Shown here in pieces: positions 30,847-39,167 of a DNA stretch of 56,718 bases. The position numbers and the translations under genes are program-made. The notes below the pieces were generated by a model, which was not told where the DNA came from, ran no database searches, and saw only the letters and a list, made by a program, of their open reading frames with translations. The first letter of the stretch is position 1. Every line of letters starts with the position of its first letter. Source of the DNA: a virus. Location: positions 1 to 56,718 of IMG/VR virus record IMGVR_UViG_3300050343_000137. The stretch is one strand, 5' to 3'.

Positions 30847-31930
30847 ATGAGTAGATTAAAAGTAGATAACATAGAAGCAAGAAGTGGTAATAACATTTCA
30901 ATGGATGACCCGTTGGCATTGAAATCTTATACAAACGCTCAAAGAGATGCTTTATCTAATCCTCAAGCTGGAGATACAATACAATTTACAACTCGGATGA
31001 AGGAACTATAGATTATTACAACGGAACAGCTTGGTTTTCGAGTTCTTCAAACACATTCGGTGTTTCAATTTCATATTTAGTTATTGCTGGTGGCGGTGGA
31101 GGTAGAGGTTCTACTGCATCTGGAGGTGGTGGAGGAGCTGGTGGTTACAGAAGCTCTTTTTCTACAGAAACTTCTGGTGGCGGTGGTTCTACTGAAACTC
31201 CTCTAACTGTTCTTTTTAATACAAATTTACTTGTAAAAGTTGGGGCAGGAGGACCTTCTGGCGTTAATGGAATTAATTCAGTATTTTCATCAATAACTTC
31301 TATAGGTGGTGGTGACGGTGGAGGTGTAGGTGCTGACGGTTCTGCACAATCGGCTGGTGACACTGGTGGCTCTGGCGGAGGTGGTCGTACAAATGCTGGC
31401 GCAGGAGGAGCAGGAACACCAGGTCAAGGTTATGATGGTGGTAATGCTAACTAGTACAGGAAACTTGCTAGCTGGTGGTGGTGGTGGCTGCTGGTTCTGT
31501 GGAGAAAGTCCAGCAACAGGTAATAATGATAATGGTGGTAATGGAGGTTCTGGAACAGCTTCTTCTATAACAGGGTCAAGCATTACAAGAGCTGGCGGAG
31601 GTGGTGGTGGTAACAATGCAGTTACTGTCGGCGGTACAGGTCAAGCAGGTGGTGGTAATGGTGCTTATGGAACATCAAGTCCTAATAATATTGGTCACAA
31701 TGCAACTGTTAACACAGGTAGTGGTGGCGGTGGTGGTGGTAACACTGGTACTTCAACTTCTGGTGGAGGTAATGGTGGCTCTGGAGTAGTAATTTTAAAT
31801 GGACTTACTTCTGATGCAACATATAGGAGCAACAAGAACTGGTCTTACAGATGGTGGTGTACAAACATCTGGTTCAGATTATAGTTATATAATCTTTACA
31901 CAAGGTACAGGAACAGTGAGCTTCTCATAA
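30847..31930 (+). CDS. Glycine-rich tail adhesin 4 (several frameshifts)
   Basis: About 360 residues when joined: head module (MSRLKVDNIEARSGNNIS, LALKSYTNAQRDAL), break near 30990, YYNGTAW, ISYLVIAGGGGGRGS, YRSSFSTETSGGGGSTETPLTV, break near 31445, LLAGGGGGCWFCGESPATG and GGAGGGG repeats, break near 31800, final TQGTGTVSFS, stop 31928-31930. The CWFC pair inside the Gly-rich body is absent from its paralogues and could be a disulphide or metal site at the tip. Confidence 0.6.
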
Positions 31931-31980
31931 TGACAAATTTTTAAAAACCTCTATTAAGATAAACAAGATAGGAGAATAAT

Positions 31981-32385
31981 ATGGCTCATTACGCCTTTCT
32001 TAACGACAACAATATAGTAACTGAAGTTATTGTAGGTAAAGACGAGTCTGATACCGATACACTTCCAGAAGGCTTTGATAGCTGGGAAGCTTGGTATGCA
32101 GATTTTCGTGGACAAACTTGCAAAAGAACTTCTTACAACACTGTTGGCAATTCTCATACCTTAGATGGAACACCGTTCCGTGGTAATTATGCAGGAATCG
32201 GTTTCACTTATGATGAAGACGAAGATGCATTTTATCCAGCGAAACCATATGCTAGTTGGACACTTAGTGACGACTATGTATGGGAAGCTCCAAATGCTTA
32301 TCCAGATGATGGAGAAGCTTATATTTGGAACGAGAATGCTTATAACGGTGACAATTCTGAAGGTTGGGAATTAGTCAATGAGTAG
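31981..32385 (+). CDS. Small fibre-region protein, MAHYA family, copy 1
   Basis: 134 residues: MAHYAFLNDNNIVTEVIVGKD, TSYNTVGNSHTL, FRGNYAGIGFTYDEDEDAF, and C-terminal Trp/Tyr-rich YASWTLSDDYVWEAPNAYP. A well-populated family in marine phage fibre regions that I recognise by pattern; I know no experimentally shown role. Ribosome site ATAGGAG at 31968-31974. A divergent second copy is at 34671. Confidence 0.7.
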   Translation: MAHYAFLNDNNIVTEVIVGKDESDTDTLPEGFDSWEAWYADFRGQTCKRTSYNTVGNSHTLDGTPFRGNYAGIGFTYDEDEDAFYPAKPYASWTLSDDYVWEAPNAYPDDGEAYIWNENAYNGDNSEGWELVNE

Positions 32386-32741
32386 TGAACTAAAAGTAGA
32401 TACAATATCAAACAAGTAGTAAAATATTAGTTTTAATTGCACAAGAATACAATTTTTCAGCATCAAATACTACTTTTATAAAAGCTGGAATTAAAGTTGT
32501 AAGAACTATTGGTGCTACAGCTACTGATATTAAAGAAACTTCTGGATTGACACTTAATTCTGGTTCTGGTAGTGCTGCTCAATTTGGTGGTATTTTACCA
32601 ATAACTATTTTAGATAGCCCATCAACTACATCTTCTGTAACTTATAAAACTCAACAGCATAAAGAAGCTACTGATACTTCAATATCTACTCAATCAGCAA
32701 GTGAAAAAAGTACAATAACATTAATTGAGATAGGTGCATAA
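32378..32741 (+). CDS. Fibre protein with short head segment (frameshifted)
   Basis: Starts MSSELKVDTISN, the first segment of the head module. The frame breaks at about 32415, continuing SKILVLIAQEYNFSAS and open to TLIEIGA, stop 32739-32741. About 120 residues. The body (FIKAGIKVVRTIGATATDIKETSG, STTSSVTYKTQQHKEATDT) looks like a small beta-sandwich tip, possibly TNF-like. Overlaps both neighbours (8 bases upstream, TAATG downstream). Confidence 0.5.
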
Positions 32742-33035
32742 TGGCAATAACTAAATTGGAAGCTATAAAAAGTTTTAGAACCTAATGCTGAATTTGTTAT
32801 TTCTGGTGATGTCATAACAGAATGGCATAGTGAAGATATAACTCAACCTACTGATGAAGCTATTACTGCTGAACAAGAAAGATTACAAGGTTTATATGAC
32901 GGTGAAGAGTATAAAAGAAATAGAGCTAACGAGTATCCATCAATAGCAGACCAGCTTGATGACATTTTTCATAATGGACTTGATGCTTGGAAAGCTACAA
33001 TACAAACAACAAAAGATAAATACCCTAAGGAATAA
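32741..33035 (+). CDS. Small fibre-region protein, EYPSIADQLD family, copy 2 (frameshifted)
   Basis: About 98 residues. MAITKLEAIK then a break in the A/T run near 32765-32775, LEPNAEFVISGDVITEWHSEDI, EEYKRNRANEYPSIADQLDDI, FHNGLDAWKATIQTTKDKYPKE. A recognised phage family; the DQLD-x-W core is shared with 26811-27148. Typically encoded next to fibre genes; function unknown. Confidence 0.6.
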
Positions 33036-33038
33036 TAA

Positions 33039-33419
33039 ATGAGTACAACATACGGAAATAGACCTATAAGAGTAAGATTTGAGAGTAATAACAGTGATGG
33101 TATTGCAGAGTTTTTTGACGGTTCTGAAACAGGAGCCTCTGGAATACAATTGCCTAAATTTTCTACAACAGAACGAAATGCATACTCTGCTTCTGCTGGT
33201 GAAATAATATACAATGAAACAACAAATAAAATTCAAATTTATAATGGTTCTGCTTGGGGTGATGTAGATACAGACACTGATACTACATTAACATTAATAG
33301 ATGAAGACAATATGAGTTCTGATTCGGCTACCTCTGTACCCTCGCAACAATCAGTAAAAGCGTATGTTGATGCAAATAAAGGTGCATCAATCGGAATAAT
33401 AATCGCATTAGGAGATTAA
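33039..33419 (+). CDS. Fibre protein, head module with alpha-helical linker
   Basis: 126 residues. Head module variant (NRPIRVRFESNNSDGIAEFFDG, LPKFSTTERNAYSASAGEII, KIQIYNGSAWGD) and then VPSQQSVKAYVDANK, a helical stretch common before a fibre tip, ending in ASIGIIIALGD. It lacks a large distal domain, so it may serve as a connector for the next proteins. Confidence 0.65.
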   Translation: MSTTYGNRPIRVRFESNNSDGIAEFFDGSETGASGIQLPKFSTTERNAYSASAGEIIYNETTNKIQIYNGSAWGDVDTDTDTTLTLIDEDNMSSDSATSVPSQQSVKAYVDANKGASIGIIIALGD

Positions 33420-33420
33420 A

Positions 33421-33750
33421 ATGGCAGAGACATTTCACTCAATCAATGCAGCGTTAGGAAATACAGCAGATGTTGCTGTACACACTAACAATACAAGCAA
33501 TAAACAAATAATCATATTATGTCAAGTAGCTAATGTTCACGGAACAAACTCTGCTGATGTCAATATAGATTATTATGACCAATCAGCTACTTCAGCTAAG
33601 GCATTAACATCTACTGTTGCTGTCCCTGCTGATTCAGCTATTAATCCAATAGGTGGAAAGTTAGTTCTTGAACCTAATGATGAATTTAGAGCTTGGGCTT
33701 CTGCTGCAAATGATTTAGAAATAGTTATAAGTTACATAGAAATATCATAG
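33421..33750 (+). CDS. Small beta-rich fibre-region protein
   Basis: 109 residues: FHSINAALGNTADVAVHTNNTSNKQIIILCQVANV, ADVNIDYYDQS, LTSTVAVPADSAINPIGGKLVLEPNDEF. It has the look of an immunoglobulin- or jelly-roll-like single domain; similar small proteins occur in marine phage fibre clusters. Starts one base after the preceding stop; probably part of the same operon and of the adhesion device. Confidence 0.6.
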   Translation: MAETFHSINAALGNTADVAVHTNNTSNKQIIILCQVANVHGTNSADVNIDYYDQSATSAKALTSTVAVPADSAINPIGGKLVLEPNDEFRAWASAANDLEIVISYIEIS

Positions 33751-33756
33751 GTAATT

Positions 33757-34671
33757 ATGGGTAGAAGAAGATTCGGTCATATAGGTACCAAAGTAAAAGA
33801 TATTTCGCAAACTAACGCAAACAACTCTGGTATTTTTGATATTAATGAAGTAGCAATATTAGTAGCAGAAGATAAATGGAGAAAGTTCAACACACAAGAT
33901 ATAGAGTATCTAGTTATATCTGGTGGTGGAGGTTCTTGGAATGGAGGAGGAGCTGGTGGTTATTTTAAAACCAACACAGTATCTTTAACCTCTGGAGACA
34001 CATTTACAGTTACAGTTGGAAATGGTGGAGCTTCTCATTCAAACGGCGGAACATCCAAAATAGAAGATTCTAGTAGCAATGTCGTTGATAGCGGTAATGC
34101 AACTATGGCAGGTGGTGTTCGTGGTGGTTCTCCGGGTGGTGGAGGATTAAGCGGTAATGTAGGTTCTGGAGGTGGCTCTGGACAAGGTGGTGGTACAGGT
34201 TCTTTAGGTGGTAATGGTGGCTCTGGTACAAACTCTTATACAGCAGGTGGTGGAGCTGGTGGTGCTGTAGGTAACGGCAGTAATGGTGGAGGAGCTTGGA
34301 ATACTGGCGGTAATGGTGGTGGCGGAACAGGTGCATTTTCAACTTGGGCTTCTGGAGCTGGTGTAGGTGGTTCTGGTGGTAATTTTTGTGGTGGAGGTGC
34401 TGGAGGTTCTACTTCTGGTAATCATTCTAATGGAGGCTCTGGTGGTGGAGGTATGGGTAGACCCGATAACTCTGGTCACAACGGAGGAACAAACACAGGT
34501 GGTGGCGGTGGTGGAGAAGTTAATCTTGGGAACCAAGGAGGTTCTGGAATGGTATATGTTAGAATACCAAGTGATAAAACATTATCTGCTACAACTGGAA
34601 GCCCAACAGTAGGAACTGATTCCAACTATAGATATTATGGTTGGACTGGAAGTGGGAGTTTTACAGTATAA
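33757..34671 (+). CDS. Glycine-rich tail adhesin 5
   Basis: 304 residues. N-terminus differs from the other adhesins (MGRRRFGHIGTKVKDISQ, ANNSGIFDINEVAILVAEDKW), so it must attach differently. It then joins the common body: IEYLVISGGGGSWNGG, YFKTNTVSLTSGDTFTVTVGNGG, a Gly-rich region with FCGGGAGG, closing strand GGSGMVYVRIPSDKTL and SGSFTV. An example of one adhesin body on a second type of head module. Confidence 0.7.
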   Translation: MGRRRFGHIGTKVKDISQTNANNSGIFDINEVAILVAEDKWRKFNTQDIEYLVISGGGGSWNGGGAGGYFKTNTVSLTSGDTFTVTVGNGGASHSNGGTSKIEDSSSNVVDSGNATMAGGVRGGSPGGGGLSGNVGSGGGSGQGGGTGSLGGNGGSGTNSYTAGGGAGGAVGNGSNGGGAWNTGGNGGGGTGAFSTWASGAGVGGSGGNFCGGGAGGSTSGNHSNGGSGGGGMGRPDNSGHNGGTNTGGGGGGEVNLGNQGGSGMVYVRIPSDKTLSATTGSPTVGTDSNYRYYGWTGSGSFTV

Positions 34672-35045
34672 TGGCACATTTTGCAGAATTAAATGAAGAA
34701 AATGTTGTTCTTAGAGTAACCGTCATTCATAACAATGAAATGTTAGATGAGGATGGTAATGAACAAGAATCAAATGGTGTTGAGTTTTTACAATCTTTGT
34801 ATGGAGAAGATACTATTTGGAAAAAATGCTCTTATAACACTTATGGTAACAAGTATTGGGTAATGGAAATGCAAGAAGATAATTTTGAAAAGAAAGTAGA
34901 AGGCGACCAATCTAAAGTTTTTAGAGGTAACTATCCAGCAGAAGATTATATTTACGATTCAGAAAATGATGTATTTGTAGCACCAGAACCCGATGAAGAT
35001 TATACATTAAACGAAACTACTTGGTTGTGGGAACAAGATGAATAA
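34671..35045 (+). CDS. Small fibre-region protein, MAHFA family, copy 2
   Basis: 124 residues from ATG 34671, which overlaps the preceding stop (TAATG). MAHFAELNEENVVLRVTVIHN, CSYNTYGNKYWV, FRGNYPAEDYIYDSENDVF, YTLNETTWLWEQDE match copy 1 (31981) in order and spacing. An upstream in-frame start at 34641 lies inside the adhesin gene and is unlikely. Confidence 0.7.
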   Translation: MAHFAELNEENVVLRVTVIHNNEMLDEDGNEQESNGVEFLQSLYGEDTIWKKCSYNTYGNKYWVMEMQEDNFEKKVEGDQSKVFRGNYPAEDYIYDSENDVFVAPEPDEDYTLNETTWLWEQDE

Positions 35046-35118
35046 AAACCCTAAATTACAATACGCTGTGTTAATATAGTTAAAACTCTATAAGAAGTAA
35101 AAACATCAACATTTGACG

Positions 35119-35127
35119 TGGTATAAT
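35119..35127 (+). promoter_or_regulatory. Extended -10 promoter for the last fibre gene
   Basis: TGG-TATAAT (35119-35127) in the only sizeable gap (about 120 bases) of the fibre region. There is no good -35 at 17 bases; TGn-TATAAT alone can suffice for sigma-70. AUG follows 38 bases downstream, with GGAGA at 35152-35156. Confidence 0.5.
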
Positions 35128-35164
35128 CATAGTAACAATCTAATACAAGATGGAGAAACAATAA

Positions 35165-36664
35165 ATGGCGAATAGACCAATTCATGTTGTGGAATCTGGC
35201 GGAGACTCTACAGGATTAAAAGAATTTGCAGATGGTGCTGACTCTGGTGTTCAATTACCTACTGGTACTACTGCACAAAGAGACTCATCAGCTTCAGCTG
35301 GTGAAATAAGATTTAATACTGAAAATAAAAAAATAGAATATTATGATGGTGCCAATTGGCAATCAAGTTCTTTTATAAATGTAGACGATGCTGAGTATGA
35401 TGGAGCTTTTACAGTTGAAGGTACAGATTATTCTAATCAAACTGCTGGAGAAAGCAGTGGTGCTCAAAGACCGGGTAACAACGGTACTTGGTTAGACTTT
35501 AGTACAACTTCTCAAATTGGTAGCAGTGCTACTTGGTCATTTCAAAATCTAGTCGGTAATGTTAATTACTCTAAATTTTTACCAGCTGGTCACGACAGAG
35601 CACACGCTGGACTTACAGGAGATGAAGCAAGATTTGGACCTGCTGGTTCTAATACAACTGAAGCAGAAATAACTTCTAGGTATACACCTATTATGGAAAT
35701 AGCAACAAATGCTGAACAAACTGCAATGGGTAACTCTTACAAAAACAAACAAAAAGCAGGAGCTCTTGCTTTTACTACTAGAACAAATGATTATATTTAT
35801 TCTGGTTTTTCACAAAAATTTGGTGGTAATAAAGCATTTGTTAGTGGTGTTACTAACTATATGTTTGGTAACTCTATGGGTTATTATCAAAATACACAAG
35901 GCGTAAATAACTTACTAACATTCTGGAACTCTAACGATAGAGGTGGTCCGATACCTTGGCTTTCTGTTGGTAGAGCATATTATGATGTTAGAGAAAATCA
36001 AATATCTTTCTTTACTGGTGGTACTTTCCAAAAAAGCAACCCCGGTATGAAAGTATCTATTCCACAAACTAGACCTATCGATGGACCTCTAAAAGTAAGT
36101 TCAAAATTTCTGTTAGACTTTCATCCTTCTGGTCATACAATTACGGACAACAACAAAGCTGGTCAAATAGGCTATTTAGATGATGGTTCATCTAACGCAA
36201 TTGTTTATTTTGCAGGAGCTCACGCAAATTCAAGAATTTTACCAATAGATGTACAATCTATCGATAATAAAGAGTTACAGAGAATATTATTCTATGATTT
36301 TAGTAACCAAGAGAACAAAATAAGAGATTACAAGGTTGTATTTTACAATAGCAATAACAGCGGTAATAAAACTCTTGTTATTAATCCAACTAACCTTAAA
36401 GTTGTAGGTGCTTCTGCTAACTTTACTGTTGAAACAAATAGCAGTTCATTAGCAGGTAAGCACGAATCTGTTAAAACATATGCAGAAGCTGCTGCTTTAA
36501 CAACTACATCAACGCAATTTTTTGACTCTACTTTTCCATCAGCTGGTTCACAAACCTCATATACAGTTACATCAAAAGGTATAGTAACAATGAATGTCAT
36601 TCGACACGGTAGTGGTTCACAAATGCACGTTCTTTTTGAAAATCTAAACACACAAGGATTATAA
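35165..36664 (+). CDS. Large tail fibre with head module (receptor-binding candidate)
   Basis: 499 residues. Head module 1-70 (NRPIHVVESGGDSTGLKEFADG, GEIRFNTENKKIEYYDGANWQ) and a non-glycine body rich in aromatic residues (GYYQNTQGVNNLLTFWNSND, KFLLDFHPSGHTITDN, IVYFAGAHANSRILPIDV) that looks like a sugar-binding beta structure. Last fibre gene, with its own promoter, so it could be expressed at a different level from the upstream array. The fold is not recognised. Confidence 0.65.
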   Translation: MANRPIHVVESGGDSTGLKEFADGADSGVQLPTGTTAQRDSSASAGEIRFNTENKKIEYYDGANWQSSSFINVDDAEYDGAFTVEGTDYSNQTAGESSGAQRPGNNGTWLDFSTTSQIGSSATWSFQNLVGNVNYSKFLPAGHDRAHAGLTGDEARFGPAGSNTTEAEITSRYTPIMEIATNAEQTAMGNSYKNKQKAGALAFTTRTNDYIYSGFSQKFGGNKAFVSGVTNYMFGNSMGYYQNTQGVNNLLTFWNSNDRGGPIPWLSVGRAYYDVRENQISFFTGGTFQKSNPGMKVSIPQTRPIDGPLKVSSKFLLDFHPSGHTITDNNKAGQIGYLDDGSSNAIVYFAGAHANSRILPIDVQSIDNKELQRILFYDFSNQENKIRDYKVVFYNSNNSGNKTLVINPTNLKVVGASANFTVETNSSSLAGKHESVKTYAEAAALTTTSTQFFDSTFPSAGSQTSYTVTSKGIVTMNVIRHGSGSQMHVLFENLNTQGL

Positions 36665-36665
36665 A

Positions 36666-36827
36666 ATGAATATTGACGGGTTTATAGACAGAGAGGGATG
36701 GACCAAATGGGAAGACAATTTTGACTTTCTTGGTGAAACTCTTGAAGATATAGCTAATGCATTAGTTGAATGTAATCATTCAGAATTAGTTGCAAAAGCT
36801 CAATATGTGCTTGATAACGTAGTATAA
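36666..36827 (+). CDS. 53-residue acidic helical protein
   Basis: MNIDGFIDREGWTKWEDNF followed by FLGETLEDIANALVECNHSEL and QYVLDNVV; three predicted helices. Begins one base after the fibre stop and ends just before the sulfotransferase ribosome site. Unknown; a fibre chaperone or a partner of the sulfation cassette are both possible. The stop overlaps a TATAAT (36824-36829) that may start the next transcript. Confidence 0.55.
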   Translation: MNIDGFIDREGWTKWEDNFDFLGETLEDIANALVECNHSELVAKAQYVLDNVV

Positions 36828-36848
36828 TTAAAATAAATTCTGGGAGGA

Positions 36849-37670
36849 ATGGTGGACAAAAATATATTTCATTTAGTGGGTATGCCACGTGCTGGTAACA
36901 CAGTATTAGGTGGTATTATCAATCAAAATCCAGACTTACAAGTTAGTCCTTTAAGTCCTTTAAGTAGAACTGTAAGTACTTTACATCAATCTTTTGAAGG
37001 AGAAGCTTGGGAAAACTTTGACTGGTCTGCTGAACAAGATACCTTAGCAAGAAAAGTTGCACAAGCTTGGTATTCAGAATCTAAAGCAAATAATATTATA
37101 GACAGAGGTAATTGGTTTCCAGAAGTAGTTAAAAGATTATCTGATAATCCAAAAGTAATTATTTTACAAAGAGATGTGTTTGAAGTATTTGCTAGTTTTA
37201 TAAAATGGGCAAATGAAAATATAGAAAACTTTATATATACAAATGTAATGTCAAGAAAACCAGAAGATGTTATGTCTTATTTGTCTGAATACGGTAATGT
37301 ACAAACATCAGCAAGAATGATTTATACATATCAAAAATATTTAGAAGAAAATGATGATATTGATGTTATGTATTTAGACTATGAAGATTTAACTGGTGAT
37401 ACAGAAAATTCTATAAACAAACTGTACGAATTTTTAGAAGTGGAAACGTTTGAACACAATTATCAAAATATAGGTCAATTTACATTTGAAGGTGAAAAAT
37501 ATAACGATTCAAGAGTAGGTGCAAATTTACACAAACTTAAAGAAGGTAAAATACAAACTTCTTCACACGATATTGAATGGTTATTTCCAAGAGAACTATA
37601 TGCTAGATGGGTAAATATGAATGAACTTATATATACCCCAGAACAATTAGAGGAGAAATATAACAAATGA
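36849..37670 (+). CDS. Sulfotransferase
   Basis: 273 residues. LVGMPRAGNTVLGGIINQNP is the 5'-phosphosulfate-binding loop (family PxSGTTxL). VIILQRDVFEVFASFIKWA is the 3'-phosphate-binding strand-helix (family RDPxDVxxS). A C-terminal YLDYEDLTGDTENSINKLYEFL helix is typical of sulfotransferases. Transfers sulfate from PAPS to an acceptor alcohol or amine, here unknown (host glycan, lipid, or the phage's own tail protein). Strong ribosome site GGGAGG. Overlaps the APS-kinase-like gene by 4 bases, so the cassette is one operon. Confidence 0.75.
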   Translation: MVDKNIFHLVGMPRAGNTVLGGIINQNPDLQVSPLSPLSRTVSTLHQSFEGEAWENFDWSAEQDTLARKVAQAWYSESKANNIIDRGNWFPEVVKRLSDNPKVIILQRDVFEVFASFIKWANENIENFIYTNVMSRKPEDVMSYLSEYGNVQTSARMIYTYQKYLEENDDIDVMYLDYEDLTGDTENSINKLYEFLEVETFEHNYQNIGQFTFEGEKYNDSRVGANLHKLKEGKIQTSSHDIEWLFPRELYARWVNMNELIYTPEQLEEKYNK

Positions 37671-38101
37671 ATATATTAATTTACGGTCTACCTACAAGTG
37701 GTAAAACTACTTTTGCAGAGAAGTTAGTAGAAAAAGTTGGTACTAACATAATAAGACATATTAATGCTGACAAAGTTAGAGAAGCATTTGGTGATTGGGA
37801 GTTTACTCCACAAGCTAGACAAAGACAAGCTTTAAGAATGTCTGCTCTTGCAAAAATAAATGATGTCGATGGATTTAGTTCAATTGTAGATTTTGTATGT
37901 CCATTTAATGCTTATAGAGAGATGCCTTTATGGGATATGACTATATGGGTAAATACTATATGTGAATCCCCATATGAAGATACAAATAAAGCTTTTGAAG
38001 AACCAAAAAAAGAACCTACTTATACAATTTTTAATTGGGAAGAAGTAGATGATATTGTTGAAGAAGTAGCTTACAAGTTACTCAACCAAGAGGAAGAATA
38101 A
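37667..38101 (+). CDS. Adenylylsulfate (APS) kinase-like protein
   Basis: 144 residues. P-loop GLPTSGKTTFAEKL at 7-20 and HINADKVREAFGDWEFTPQARQRQ (family D-G-D-x-x-R ... F-x-x-x-x-R) followed by an alanine-rich helix are the APS kinase pattern. Later strands SIVDFVCPFNAYREM fit. Slightly short for CysC (about 190), so the lid/C-terminal part is reduced. Would phosphorylate APS to PAPS, the donor for the neighbouring sulfotransferase. Weaker alternative: another small P-loop kinase. Confidence 0.65.
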   Translation: MNILIYGLPTSGKTTFAEKLVEKVGTNIIRHINADKVREAFGDWEFTPQARQRQALRMSALAKINDVDGFSSIVDFVCPFNAYREMPLWDMTIWVNTICESPYEDTNKAFEEPKKEPTYTIFNWEEVDDIVEEVAYKLLNQEEE

Positions 38102-38499
38102 TGTTTGACCCTAAAAAACCTACAGTACAAATGCTTGGTAGATGGCAACCATTTCACGATGGTCACTTAGCTCTATTTAAAGAAGCTTTAAAGAAGACAG
38201 GTCAAGTATGTATTATGGTCAGAGACACTGGTGGCACTGACGATAGTAATCCATTTGACTTTGATTTCGTAAAAGAAAAGATTGAAGAAGCACTTATTCC
38301 AGAGTATGAAGGTAAGTTTGTAGTACAGCTAGTACCTAACATTACCAACATAAGTTATGGTCGTGGTGTAGGTTATGCAATAGAAGAGATTGTACTACCA
38401 GATGAAATACAAAAGATATCAGCCACAGGTATTCGTGCTAAAATGAAAGAGATAGGTAAAGATATTCTCGCTTCGCACGAAAATATAATAGAGCCTTAA
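38101..38499 (+). CDS. Nucleotidyltransferase, HxGH type (possible adenylyltransferase of the sulfation cassette)
   Basis: 132 residues. GRWQPFHDGHLALFKEAL carries the HxGH adenylylation motif, and ISATGIRAKMKE is the closing ISxTxIR motif, so it transfers AMP (or CMP) from the NTP. Compact like NadM. Its operon with an APS kinase and a sulfotransferase suggests it makes APS from ATP and sulfate, but NMN or another substrate is possible; the sequence alone does not decide. TAATG overlap with the preceding gene. Confidence 0.65.
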   Translation: MFDPKKPTVQMLGRWQPFHDGHLALFKEALKKTGQVCIMVRDTGGTDDSNPFDFDFVKEKIEEALIPEYEGKFVVQLVPNITNISYGRGVGYAIEEIVLPDEIQKISATGIRAKMKEIGKDILASHENIIEP

Positions 38500-38524
38500 A
38501 GTTTAACCTAATCACCATTAGGTA

Positions 38525-38565
38525 GAAAGCGGGACTTCACCACAGTCTCGCTTTCGCATTTTTGT
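38525..38565 (+). terminator. Strong terminator after the sulfation cassette
   Basis: A 12-bp stem with one G-U pair: GAAAGCGGGACT (38525-38536) and AGTCTCGCTTTC (38544-38555), loop TCACCAC, then GCATTTTTGTCTT. A smaller hairpin CCTAAT-CACC-ATTAGG (38508-38523) lies just before it. It separates the fibre/sulfation transcript from the following lysis unit. Confidence 0.85.
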
Positions 38566-38611
38566 CTTAAAAAAACTATTTTGCGAAAACTCTAAAAACG
38601 TCATATTACAT

Positions 38612-38620
38612 TGCTATACT
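38612..38620 (+). promoter_or_regulatory. Extended -10 promoter
   Basis: TGC-TATACT at 38612-38620, 34 bases before ATG 38654; no convincing -35. Directly follows a strong terminator, so a new transcript must start here. Confidence 0.6.
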
Positions 38621-38653
38621 GAAAGTGTATAAAAAAATATATGAGGAGAGTAT

Positions 38654-38902
38654 ATGGCTGAAGAACCAAAAATTGATATACAAGAAGTTGCAAATCGTTA
38701 TAACAATCTTCTTGGGGAATATAACAAACAACGTAAGATGATTGATAAGATGGCTATTAAAATAGCTCAACATACAGTCGAAATTACGGAAAGAGATGTT
38801 GTTATTGATACATTAAAAACAATGATTCCTACTGATAAACTACCATCAGCAGAAGCAGCTGTTGAAGCAGCAGTATCTGAAACAGTTCTAGAAGAAGAGT
38901 AA
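38654..38902 (+). CDS. Small coiled-coil protein
   Basis: 82 residues: YNNLLGEYNKQRKMIDKMAIKIAQHTVEI forms an amphipathic helix with heptad pattern; the tail is Ala/Glu-rich. GGAGAG ribosome site at 38644-38649. Followed five bases later by another small gene. Unknown function. Confidence 0.6.
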   Translation: MAEEPKIDIQEVANRYNNLLGEYNKQRKMIDKMAIKIAQHTVEITERDVVIDTLKTMIPTDKLPSAEAAVEAAVSETVLEEE

Positions 38903-38906
38903 TATA

Positions 38907-39167
38907 ATGTCTAAAAATATAGACTTTTACTCTGCTGTGCAAGAACTTCAAGATGAACGCAAGAGACGCAATTTAAAACTAGATGTTGAAATAGATAAAC
39001 TTAAGTCTCAAGGATTTGACCAGACAGTTACTACACTGGTTCAAGCCTTAGGAGACCCTTCTATAACCAACAATGTCATTTCAACACATTTGAAGACAAT
39101 AGAAGTAATTGTTTCTGAAAGCGCAATTCGTAGATGGAGAATAGACAATGGCATCCTCAGAGGATAA
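38907..39167 (+). CDS. Small protein with C-terminal HTH-like helix pair
   Basis: 86 residues. LQDERKRRNLKLDVEIDKLKSQGFDQTVTTLVQALGDPSITNNVI, then VIVSESAIRRWRIDNGILRG, which looks like a recognition-helix pair. Overlaps the metallophosphoesterase start by 20 bases, so it is probably a partner of that enzyme. The HTH call is weak. Confidence 0.55.
   Translation: MSKNIDFYSAVQELQDERKRRNLKLDVEIDKLKSQGFDQTVTTLVQALGDPSITNNVISTHLKTIEVIVSESAIRRWRIDNGILRG

Noticed and set aside
27148-36664. Diversity-generating retroelement acting on the fibres
   Set aside because: No reverse transcriptase, template repeat or accessory gene seen in the window; the Gly-rich repeats explain the similarity.
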